Shown here: piece by piece, positions 33,371-44,200 of the stretch
How positions within the stretch are numbered: the stretch's first letter is position 1
Layout of the letters: every line of letters begins with the position of its first letter
DNA from: Escallonia rubra
Taxonomy: Eukaryota > Streptophyta > Magnoliopsida > Escalloniales > Escalloniaceae
Reading direction: 5' to 3'
Assembly (NCBI GenBank): GCA_033065855.1
Contig: JAVXUO010002735.1
Span: 310,001-374,000 of the forward strand
Length of the DNA: 64,000 nucleotides
Position numbers and translations under genes: made by a program
Notes under the pieces: model-generated
Seen by the model: only the letters and a program-made list of their open reading frames with translations
Database searches by the model: none
What the model was told of the DNA's origin: nothing

Positions 33371-35214
33371 TCAGATTGCTCGAAATCAACTGAAACATTG
33401 GGCACGTAAGGAATGTGACCGTGGACTCTATTGGCTTCCTTCGTCCACCGTTCCAAGATATATTGTTGAGGGATTTCACTAGCATTCTTTGAGATCAAAA
33501 CCCTCAACGCGTGTCGACAAAGTATACCTTTATGCTCAAACAATTGACAGTTGCAATTTACCAACCCGGTGTCCATACATTTAGCCACGGTAAAATGTCT
33601 TCTGTTCCTCGGAGTCGACGAAGAGCACGGATTGGGAAAATTCGTTACGTTCGTCAAAGCATAAACCTTGAGCTCTCTGGTGGAATACTCGTGCAACTTT
33701 GTCATGCCATATTGATTCGACTTTAGTAGTTCTTCTTGAAACTGTCTAAACATTTCCTTGGTATAGACTTGAGCCGCATGAGCCTCCAAAGGTGAAAAGA
33801 GTAGTATGGCTCTTTCCTTGTAAGCCGTAGCCGCGTCGGCTTCTCTCTCACGGTACAATTGCCTATCAACGGCTTTCTGCATCTCCAGTACGAACTCCAC
33901 TATACTTGAAGACTGGCTTACGTACCCATCAAAGAATGAATTCATAGCTTCGCTTCTCGAGGTCGTAGTCATTCCGGCTGCAAAAAACTTCTTGGTGTAG
34001 GCACCGACCCACTGTGTCTTGATCGCATACAACGATTGTAACCAGGCATGATTGTGCAAATTGTAGTCATCCATTAACGTGGCCCACCTCTCCTCGAACA
34101 CGTCTACCGTCAATGATTTCTTCACACATGTATTAAAGTCAGTCTTGAATTCCGGATGGTCTGCATATACATGGTGAAGCCGTTCGGGATATTTGTTGCT
34201 TATGTGCCACGTGCACAGGCCATGGTGAGTATCTGGAAGGACCTTAGCGATTGCATTTTTCATTGCCAGATCTTGGTCGGTGATGATGGTCTGTGGAGGA
34301 ATACGATACATTGCTTGAAGCCACGTTTCAAATAACCACGTAAATGACTCCTCCGTCTCATCCCTAAGCAGGGCAAAGCCAAACGAGATTGACTGATAGT
34401 GGTGGTTCACCCCCGTGAACGGAGCAAAAGGCATAGAGTACTTATTGGTGCGGTATGTGGTGTCAAACGTCACAACATCCCCAAAATTTAGGTAAGCAGC
34501 TATAGAACGGGGGTCCGCCCAAAATATAGTACTAATGCGGTTCTCATCATCGAGTTGGATACTGTAGAAAAATCCAGAATTCTCACTCTGAAGGCACCTG
34601 AAGAGATCAATGGTAGCTTGAGCATCATTCCTACCGAAAGACTCTCTCTTCTGAGCACGAAGTTCATTTCGAAGGTCTACGTCGTTGAAACTCAACTTGT
34701 CAATCCCCCCAGCCTGGCTTGAGAAAACCCCCATCATCTTAGAAGGTGGAATTTTAGCCCCGGCCATTGTAAAAATCAGTTGTTTGTGTGCCGCGCTAAT
34801 TTCTCGGTGTTGATGAATTTGACCAATCTTACTAGGGGTCATCAACTGATGATTATGGTTCAAATCCACTGTCGTCACAACCCAATGGTTTTCATTTTTC
34901 CAGTGTACTGCATACACATGGGCCTTGCAGCCGGTACCCGGAAATGTGTCGCGGTTTCTTTGTCTTGTTGTCCCTTCGTCACTGATCGGAACGACCGGGG
35001 GTACATGCGGTGCCCCTCTATGACACTCAAATAGTCTTGCACAGATTTGATCTGTACTCACCCGTTTTCTACTCGTCTTAGTTCGAATACCAAAACCCAT
35101 CGTTTTCGAATATGCTCTGTAGTATGCTTGGACTTCGTCCAGTGTTTGAAAAATTTGACCCGGGTAAGGTGGATCAGAACCTTCACAAAAATTGCTTCCT
35201 CCAGTTGGATCCAT
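33358..35214 (-). CDS. FAR1/FHY3-type Mutator-like transposase
   Basis: A 618-residue frame for a MULE transposase, the nuclear enzyme that binds the element's inverted ends and moves it. Domains in order: a FAR1 DNA-binding zinc domain (about 22-125; ligands Cys64, Cys96, His120, His122 in LNHNHQL); the MULE DDE domain with Asp251 (VVTFDTTYRTNKY), Asp313 (TIITDQDLAMKN) and Glu422 (SRSEAMNSFFDG), plus GLCTWHI at 333-339; and a SWIM zinc finger (Cys554, Cys556, Cys566, His568 in NCNCQLFEHKGILCRH). All key residues are present. The start has a good acceptor just upstream (ATTTCAG at 35222-35228), fitting splicing from a leader exon in the right arm. The C-terminal tail lies in another frame (32916-33370). 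Plant FHY3/FAR1 transcription factors derive from such enzymes, but the position between TIRs makes this a transposase. Confidence 0.93.
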   Translation of the reverse strand: MDPTGGSNFCEGSDPPYPGQIFQTLDEVQAYYRAYSKTMGFGIRTKTSRKRVSTDQICARLFECHRGAPHVPPVVPISDEGTTRQRNRDTFPGTGCKAHVYAVHWKNENHWVVTTVDLNHNHQLMTPSKIGQIHQHREISAAHKQLIFTMAGAKIPPSKMMGVFSSQAGGIDKLSFNDVDLRNELRAQKRESFGRNDAQATIDLFRCLQSENSGFFYSIQLDDENRISTIFWADPRSIAAYLNFGDVVTFDTTYRTNKYSMPFAPFTGVNHHYQSISFGFALLRDETEESFTWLFETWLQAMYRIPPQTIITDQDLAMKNAIAKVLPDTHHGLCTWHISNKYPERLHHVYADHPEFKTDFNTCVKKSLTVDVFEERWATLMDDYNLHNHAWLQSLYAIKTQWVGAYTKKFFAAGMTTTSRSEAMNSFFDGYVSQSSSIVEFVLEMQKAVDRQLYREREADAATAYKERAILLFSPLEAHAAQVYTKEMFRQFQEELLKSNQYGMTKLHEYSTRELKVYALTNVTNFPNPCSSSTPRNRRHFTVAKCMDTGLVNCNCQLFEHKGILCRHALRVLISKNASEIPQQYILERWTKEANRVHGHIPYVPNVSVDFEQSEPLR

Positions 35215-35329
35215 ATTTATACTGAAATCTATAAAATAAAAATTATATCATTCTCAACAAGTCAAATAATTAAGTAAAAGAAGAATAAAAATTATTTCAA
35301 CGTAATTCAGTTACAGATTTGTATAATGT

Positions 35330-37897
35330 AAAATTACCAAAATAGCCCCCGATGAGAGGCAAATTACCGAAATGCCCCCGGGGTCATCGTTATCACCCTG
35401 ACGCCCCAAATCAGCTTCAAAACAACCTTTCAGGTGCTTTGCTTACATTTATGGACTAAGCAGTCATTTGAAAAACTGAAAGGGGCAAAATAACGAAAAT
35501 ACCCATCTCGGGATGCGAATTACCAAAATGCCCCCTGGCATCAGAAAAACTGAATAGTTTTTTCAAACGACTTTTAAACACACATCTCATCACAACTTTA
35601 AAAATAACTTTTCGGGTGTCTAACACCCTTTCCTGAACTAAAAGTCATTCGGAAAATTTGTATAATGTAAAATAAGGAAAATAGCCCCCGATGAGCGGCA
35701 AATTACCGAAATGGCCCAGGGTTACATTTACGGACTGAGCAGTCATTCGAAAAAGTTGAAAGGGGAAAAATTACGAAAATACCCCTGTCGGGCGGCGAAT
35801 TACGAAAATGCCCCTGGCATTGAGTACAAATCTCAAAAGTGCTTTAAGACGCTATTCTAAGGTTTCTGAGTCCATCCTTGATCTAAAAAGCATTTTAGGG
35901 ATTTTGCGTCAAAAAATCCCGAACCGGTGTCCGGATCGAGCGCTTAAAAGTTTCATAGGCAAAAAATTGCTACCGGCTTCGGAATGGCCCGAATTCGTTA
36001 GACATGGAACTTCCCGCCTTGGCTAGGGTTTGCTTACATTTACGGACTGAGCAGTCATTCAAAAAAGTTGACAGCGTGAAATTACGAAAATACCCCTATC
36101 GGGCGGCGAATTACGAAAATGCCCCCTGGCATCGGGAAAAATCTCAAAAGTGCTTTAAGACGCTATTCTAAGGTTTCTGAGTCCATCCTTGATCTAAAAA
36201 GCATTTTAGGGATTTTGCGTCAAAAAATCCCGAACCGGTGTCCGGATCGAGCGCTTAAAAGAGCCGGTAGCAATTTTGGAATGGCCCGAATTCGTTAGAC
36301 ATGGAACTTCCCGCCTTGGCTAGGGTTTGCTTACATTTACGGACTGAGCAGTCATTCAAAAAAGTTGACAGCGTGAAATTACGAAAATACCCCTATCGGG
36401 CGGCGAATTACGAAAATGCCCCCTGGCATCGGGAAAAATCTCAAAAGTGCTTTAAGACGCTATTCTAAGGTTTCTGAGTCCATCCTTGATCTAAAAAGCA
36501 TTTTAGGGATTTTACGTCAAAAAATCCTAAACCGGTGTCCGGATCGAGCGCTTAAAAGCCCGTTCGGCAAAAAATTGCTACCGGCTTCGGAATGGCCCGA
36601 ATTCATGGGGAATGGAACTTTCCAACATCCTAGGGTTCTCAAAAAAGTTTCGGGCGAAATCGCGCTAGCTTGATATTTTAAATTACACTGCGAAGTTACA
36701 AGGTTGCGCGTATCAGTTAACCCCTTTCCAGTATTTGAAAAAATCTTAAATTTTTACCTGATACAGATATTTTAAAAATAACTAGGGTCTCTTTTTTGCA
36801 CTTTGGCAAAATCTAGCTCTAGCTATTTTTTATAAATTCGTGAAAAATCATAAATTTGACGGCCTAAAAAATCGCTATTTTCGAATCTTTCGAATGTAAT
36901 ACCCCGATTTGTAAAAACGCAATTTTGACGCCCTAAACACGATATTTAGGCTATGGTAAGAACAATTTAAGCGTAACAACAATTTAAATTAACATTGAAT
37001 TATAAGAAAATTCAAAATACTTACTTGTTTTGACTTGAAAAAAATGACGAAGAAATCCACCGATCTTCTTCTAGCGTAAATTTTTTTTCGCTCGTATTGT
37101 TGTGGAGATTATTTAGGTGAGATAGGGAGACTGATGAGAGTGTAAGAAATAAGTCGGGAGAAGAGGGTTTTTATAGACAGAAAAGTGAGCCGTGGGAGGG
37201 GGGGGGCCAACTAATGGTGTGACATTTGTCGAAAGGGGGGGTGGGGGTCTAGGGAAAGAATTGGACAAGTGGGGAATGGGGTGGGGGTCTGGGAAAATAT
37301 TTGGACAAGTGGGGAGGGGGGTGGGGGCCTAGGGGGGGGGGAATAAACAAGTGGGGAGGGGGGTGGGGGCCTAGGGGGGGGGAAATAAACAAGTGGGGAG
37401 GGGGAAGAGGGGTGGGGGCCAAGGGGAATTCGGGTGACTGACCCGAAGGGGGGGGGCAAGGGAGGGGGTGGGGACACGTGGGGGGGGGGGGGGGAAGAGA
37501 GGTGGGGGCCACGGGGGAGGCTGGATAAAAAAAATAAATTGGAGGCAAACTGGACTGGGGGAGGGGCAGGCCAAAAAAAAAAAAAGGGGGGGGCAGGCAA
37601 CAAAAAAAAAAAAAAGGAGGGGGGGCGGGCAAAAAAAAAAAAAAAAGGGAGGGGCAGCAAAAAAAACAAAAAAAAAACGGGGCAGCAGGCCAAAAAGGCC
37701 AAAAGGCCAAAGTAATGGACGGTCACGATTGGCCCAAGCCAATCGCTGCCGTCCAATTTTTTTGGCCTTTTTTCCCTTTTCCAATCGCGGCCGTCCATAA
37801 TTCCATTGTTTTTTTTTTTTTTTTTATACAATCGGTTGATTGTCATGCGATTGGGTGGGAAATTTTTTTTTTCCCACCGGTGGGTGTGTATCATTGC

Positions 37898-37899
<2 letters not shown>
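35330..37899 (-). repeat. Right inverted arm of the MULE
   Basis: This is the mirror image of 25741-28970. It holds three good 305-311-bp repeats (about 35780-36030, 36090-36330, 36400-36690) and two degenerate ones near 35340-35700, then the leader intron start, leader exon, TATA box, a G/A-rich tract (37195-37690) and the TIR tip. One unit near 36265 has a small deletion. Confidence 0.85.
37025..37175 (-). promoter_or_regulatory. Core promoter and leader exon, right arm
   Basis: Read on the minus strand, TATAAAAA (37168-37175) is followed by the same leader sequence as in the left arm and the same AACAAGTAAGT 5' splice site (GT at 37023-37024). The predicted leader intron runs to an acceptor just before the transposase ATG at 35214. 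Both element genes would therefore start from identical, oppositely oriented promoters. Confidence 0.65.
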
Positions 37900-37934
<35 letters not shown>

Positions 37935-38291
37935 CAACCATACACTTTGGTCACTGAAAATGCTTTAATAAGACTTGTAAACGAAAAACAAGGAGGTGGA
38001 AACTAATACAGGAGGAAAGGATCCCATGAATACATAGATCATGATGTCCAAAAAATGTTGCGAATGTCTTATCTTCCGGTAGACGTCAGCGGTAAACCTT
38101 AGCAAATTAATGCAGTAGCAAAAGTGATACACTATCATTTGAGCTTTTACCTAAACGTTCCATATGATATCTAAAAAGTAACCTACATCTGTATGTCATT
38201 CTTAAAACCAGAAATAATGTCTGCGGGGAGCAGCAGCAAAACTTCGGCACAATACTGCCTTGTCTGGGACAGAAGATGCAGATCTGTCGTC
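37900..38291. other. (AT)n and 3' region of the EF-P gene
   Basis: An (AT)n tract to about 37931 completes the MULE target. The remainder to 38291 is downstream of the EF-P stop codon on the minus strand and probably contains its 3' UTR. No other gene is visible. The MULE sits about 390 bp beyond the EF-P stop. Confidence 0.6.
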
Positions 38292-41200
38292 CTAAGCCCT
38301 GGCATGAGAAACAAAAGTCGTAACCACCATACGCAAGAATATCTTTAACTGCTTGGTACAAGGTGAGCCTAGTTTGTCTCTGGAAAATTTAATGAGCATT
38401 TCAACTATTTTCACAAAGTATATGTTAGGTAATCACGCAACCACTTTTAGATACACTCTCTCTACTCCAATAGATAAAAAATCTAAATAAGACATTTTTT
38501 TTTTTTTTTGGTCACGGCAGTTTTAAAATGTTTCCACTTGGTCGATCACGTAAATCTACTAAAGGTACTTGCATCGCATATATACTTTATTGTTTCAACA
38601 AGATGCACTAACACTAGGATGCATAACTCCTTAAAAGTGATAAAAATCAACAGAGGACTCTCAACATGAGAGAGAAATAACGTGGAAACAGAAGATATAA
38701 TAGAGTGTAAAACTTAACCACCAAAAAGTGTATATTATAAACGAAAGTATTCACTTTCAGCTTTTTATGAACCAAAAAGAGTGACTATTAATTTTTCTAT
38801 GATGATGCTTGATACTAATTTCATACAAAAATAAATGACGCTACTAATATAGTGTGCATTGTGCTGTGTCTTGGTATAAGCATCTACTTTTGGTATCTAA
38901 ACTTTTGAATATGAGCGTTAATAATTAATATGGGCTCGTCAAAGATCGTATCAAGTTACATGCTATCTTTGTAAGCGTACATTAGCACACCCCCTTAGGT
39001 GGCTTCTAGTATAACTTAATTTCAAAACAATCAAAGTAAAGAATCTGGATAAGTGAACTCATGCGATCAACCTCACAACATGCTCAACACTTGTATTCAT
39101 AACGCGTAAATAGATGGCTACAACAGTATCAACCATAACTTAGTAGCAAAAGGAATACAATAAAAAAATTGGAACGGCGGGAAAGGCAATGAATCAAAGC
39201 TATAAAGCATCGCTAATAACAAAGAAGATGACCAACACAAGGAAGGTTTTAGGCAACAAGACCTACAGAACTCTGGAATTTAGAACAAAATGATATGTCA
39301 TAATTCACCTGCTTATGTAGGAGTTGTCACTGGTATTGACAAGTATCTTGTCTCCAGCTACTATAAAAGCAGGTACCTAGAATTTGCGACTGAGATATAT
39401 AAGAAACTAATACAAACACCAGAGACTTGTTGAGTGCCTGAGCATGTGATGCGCTTCAAGAAATCAATATGGTGCTTAGGTCAAACTAACTCACCTGAAC
39501 AGTGAGGCCATTGTCCAACGAAACCTTCTTATTACTGCAAAGTGAAAAAGAAAATCCAAAAGTTTCAATTTGTTACGGTAATTAGGCAGTAATTGGACAA
39601 GTCCCTACTATCTGGGTACATTTGTAGCTAGGTTTCCTGTTTTCTAGCATTTAGTTTGCCGTTTACATTTTTTTTTTTTTTTGGGATAGATCCACTGTAA
39701 TCTCTGACTCTTGTCTAAAGAGACACATGCTTAATCAAACATTCCTGAATTATTATCTCAAACATTATGTGTTAAAAGGAGGCTAGGTTTCCGCGAAGAA
39801 CCACATCTTCTCCTTTTCTTAAAGCCAAGTCAGTCAGTTTAACTCACTCACGACAGCAACAAAGGGAAGGAACTCTTGACATACAACAATAACTATATGG
39901 AGAAAGTACTCAAGGGAGTGGAAACTAATAAAGAATGTCCACCCTGAGGTATCTAATTATGTTCTTTTCTACCACTAATTGTTCTAAAATTGGCATTTTC
40001 TATACACCTATAGACAGTTATTATCTCCTGTACATTGTGAAACTTAGTCAACATTGGATCTATAGTTGTCAGCACGTGACAAGTAACTTGCAGAGTGAGG
40101 AACATACTGAGGAGTGGCTCCAAGCCCCTTCATATGAACTTGTGCATCTGTAACAGTGCATGTCACCCGTAGAGGAACTGATGCAGACATCGGTCTTTCA
40201 TCAAAAAGTTCAACAGTGACAGTCATATCATCTGTTCCACCGTGAATTATCACGTCAGCAAGACATGTCAACCATGAAAAGTAACAATAACCCATTTAGA
40301 CCATTAGTGTAACAAAGATAACAAGATGGCAGGAGAGATGGTAAAAAGCAATATGGATATATAGTAGAAAGCAAAAGATGCATATGTAAATTGGTGGACT
40401 ACAGACTGAGAAGAATGTAGAATGGGGGAAAGACGAACATTTTGCACCAAGAGGTTAATACAACGTAGCCCAGATACATGCAACGCTATTTTAATGGAGG
40501 TGAATTTTGGCTGGATACCAGCAAAACGCTGATAATGAACAGCCTTGGCAAATCAGGACAAATTGATGAAGTAACATGGTGAGCTAGCCGGGCAAATTAT
40601 TCTCCCCCACATAACGCAGGAAAGACCCTACATCTTGCTATAAATTGTGTTAACTTCATTATTTTTAACTTGAGTTAAATGCTCCTAAACCTTTCTGGAG
40701 TCCTCCTAAAGGGCTTCAATAGCTCAACTTAATCGACCTCTTATTTCTTAATCCTTCCCTTGCAACAGGTTAAACATCATCCTTCTGTTAAAAATAAATA
40801 AAATCATCTTGCCCTTGAAGCACTAGAGGTAGTACTGAACAATTTTCAGCTACATAAACCAGCTATGTGTGTTTTCTACTCATGTCCCAGCAACAGCTGT
40901 TCCCTCCTTTGTTTTGCCTCAACGCGCTCACTCTAGCTTTTTTATTTCAGCAATATTGCTGCACATCTGTTTTCTATTTTAACGTGCTTTCGAGCAGATT
41001 TTTTTTTCCCCCGAAGATATAATTGACCAGGTTCGATGCAAGGACAACTTGCAATAATTTGAATGATTGATATTCCCACTCTGCAATTGAGCTAACCCAC
41101 TCCACCTTTGTCACTAGAAATCGACAAAGTGTTACTACAGCCAATTGGAGTGACTTAGTTCAAATGATGAGTGGGAATATCATTTCCCTTAAAACTATGC

Positions 41201-44200
41201 GAAGGTAAAAAAGTAGTTGTTAGACCAACATGTGATATAGGAATTTAAATACCTTGTAAATAGACAATATTCTCTCCAAAGAATTGCTTCGGAACATCCA
41301 GTTTCACGTGAGTTTTAGGGCTGTGTAGAATTAGGAGTAGAAAGCAGAGTAAAGTGACAGTATAACTTATCTGGAAATAATAATATCAAAATAGGCATAA
41401 AGGTAAAAAGAAAAAGAACTTACTCCATTAGCACAACACAGTCAGTATCATCATCAACATAAAGGTACGACATAGACTTTTGTTCAACGTATACTTCTGC
41501 ATTACAATCAACAGAAGCAGCATTAAAAATTTTACAAGTTCTATATTTCTGCCATGAAATTCACTATATATGGAGAGTGCCTGTCAGTACTCATGCAACT
41601 AAGTTCAGCAATTGATTACATTCAGTGTTGTCTACAGAACGCTTATACACAAACGTTAACTATAATGTTAATGAGCTCTGAGTTTTGCTCGACTATAATT
41701 GACCTTTTTCTCCGGGATCCTCTCTGATGCTCATCAGTCTGCCATCGATTCTGGGATGACACAGTGTCAGCAATTGTTACATTCTTCCCCTTTGTAAACT
41801 TGGTAAACTCTAACCTTCTCACCGCCCTCTGACCTTTCACTACCAATGGAAAATCTCAGTCTTCACTCTAGTCTAGGTCCCATTCCCGGAAATCCTCCTC
41901 ATCTCGCCACCGATCAGAAATTCTCAGCATAGCCCTCAAAAAAGAGATCGAGATTTGGTAGAATCTGAACTCATCTGCATCGCTGTATAATCTTCAGACT
42001 CTAAATGCAAAGAAAATTGGTCCGATATTTTTTCAACTGGAGCAAGAATTTATTAAGATTCTTGGCATATATGTCCACATGCTTGACCGATTTCTTTAGC
42101 TAATAGTAAATTAAGTGATGAGGGACAATATAAGTTCGATAGATTATATGTAAACTTGGGATTCCATCACTAATGCCCCCATGAAAGCAACCATTGGATT
42201 TCTTCAGCCATTTCAATAACAGACTCCAAACTCCTCCTTCCCCTTCTCTTTGTTTGTACTCTCAGTAAAGATGGTGCTTGTCCGCGAGTAACGAAGAAAG
42301 CATGGCTTTGCAGAGAGCACGAAGGAGGGTGAAGAATATCAGTAACACTTTTTTCATTGGCAAAGTGTGAGAGGGACAAAATAATAGTATGTCAACAGGT
42401 GTTAATCTAGTCCCATGATGCTACGTGCCCTCACTTGAAATTTATGGATCTTAAAGGGTGCAGGTTCTCTCACTTAAATAGCTAGCTTTCAGGACGAGTT
42501 CTCGCAGTGCCCCTGATTGCATCCATTCGTATTAGAGCTGCCAATTGCCCAGCCTAGTGGGTCCGGCTTCAATTAAGGTTATCTCCACTCTAACAATGGC
42601 CAAAGTGAGTGGTAATGTGCCTGAAATGGTCAGTCTTTCTTTGCAGATATGCAAGGGATTCAAACAGATGTTAACAATGCACGTCAATAGCGGCTAGGCA
42701 AAGTGGATGTTCTTGGGCTTATAAGGATGTGGGCACCCTCAATTCTCAACTAATAGTGTTGCCTTAGATTAGCAAACCTAAAGAAGGAAAAACTTAATGT
42801 CCGTCTTCAAGTTTCTTAATGGGGGAAGCATTATCTAAAGTGGTTCGAACTTATGCCAGTCATGTGCATGAAATGATTGAAATCCTTCTAAAAACTGCAC
42901 TGCTGGCTAACAAGTACAGTTCAGATGATCTGATACAAATGGGCAGTTGTAGTGCAAAACATTTTCTGATGACACAGGGAACCACAAAGCCTCCCTCTCA
43001 CTTAGCTAGGTCAAGAAGAGTGTTTCTTAGGGGACCACACCTTAACGTAACTGAGCTTGTACAGTCAATGATCCAACAGCAGGTCATGATGCTACCTAAG
43101 GACGCAGGACCATGCGTTCAAAGAAATAACACTACTCGAAGAAAGATGCAATGTGGTTAGATCAAACCATACACTATATTCAAAAAGAGACATCTTATAG
43201 CCATGAGATAAGTTGCAGAGCCAAAAACAACAAGAACTACTAGAAGTAATTATATATGTTAAGATGCATACTTTCAACTGTCTCATCAGTACGCAATCTT
43301 TCGTTTACTTTGTTCCCACTCTCTGTGTCACGAAGCTCCACCTGTGATTGAGGTATTCTTCTCAGAAAAATAGGAGAGAGATATAATGAAGCACGAAACA
43401 AGCAAGCTAGCTAAGAATCTCCAGTTGAATCGAAAAAACATCGCAAAATAGTTACAGCAGAAACAATTTCCTTAACATTGTGTACCAAATATCCAAGATC
43501 AAATAATTAGGATCAGAGGAGTTCTTCCTCCAATAGACATGTTACTTTGGCTCGAGGAACACTAGTACAACCAAGAATGAGGGTAACCATACATATATCT
43601 TGAATTTTATACCAAACTGTGAAGATAAAAATAAGATCCTTCATCCAAGTATCAAATAATATCCCGTTTCAATCAAAAATTAGAATCAATTCGTACAAGA
43701 GAAAGATCTTAGGAGAAAGTATGATATCCAAAAGAACATGTACATGCTTTATGATCTGCAAATGTCATTATAGCACAACGGTTGCAGCAAGGTATCCAAA
43801 AGAGATGTGAGTGCGATTCTAACCGGACAAATAGTTCTAAAAACATTTTTGAGTTTCATGACGATTAAAGATGATTTGTTCATAAAATACTAATATTAGT
43901 AAACTGTGACATTAAGGACTAGTGGCATTGTAGCACAACAGATGTAGCAAGACATCAGAAAGAGATATGGTTACAATTCCTTCTACAACCAGTTCTAACT
44001 ACACAGTTGCAACAAGGCATCCAAGAGAGATATGGGTATGATTCCTTCTGCACAACTAGTTCTAACTACGTTTTGGATTTTCATGATGAACAAATATGAT
44101 TTTGGCTCAAATAGCCAGAGATGAAATAGCAGCTTATTCTTGAACAACAGCTTCCTTTTGTTACACAAACAGCTTATTCTTGAACATTTTTTTTATAAGA

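Larger units (their letters stand above)
25741..37899. mobile_element. Autonomous-type Mutator-like element with PMD-Ulp1 gene
   Basis: The element is 12.16 kb. Ends are GGGCAATGATACACACC at 25741 and its inverse ending at 37899, followed inward by matching sequence such as CAATCGGTTGATTGTCATGC. Flanking 9-mers ATATATAGA and ATATATATA (8 of 9) fit the 9-bp duplication of Mutator elements, in a TA microsatellite. Between long inverted arms lie a spliced plant-mobile-domain/Ulp1 gene on the plus strand and a FAR1-type MULE transposase on the minus strand, arranged tail to tail. Ulp1-bearing MULEs (Kaonashi-type) and PMD-bearing MULEs are both described; the combined layout and TIR-borne leader exons are what I infer from this copy. 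Confidence 0.88.

Noticed and set aside
42819-43160. 113-residue plus-strand frame
   Set aside because: Antisense within EF-P intron 5, abutting exon 5, without a motif; most likely chance.
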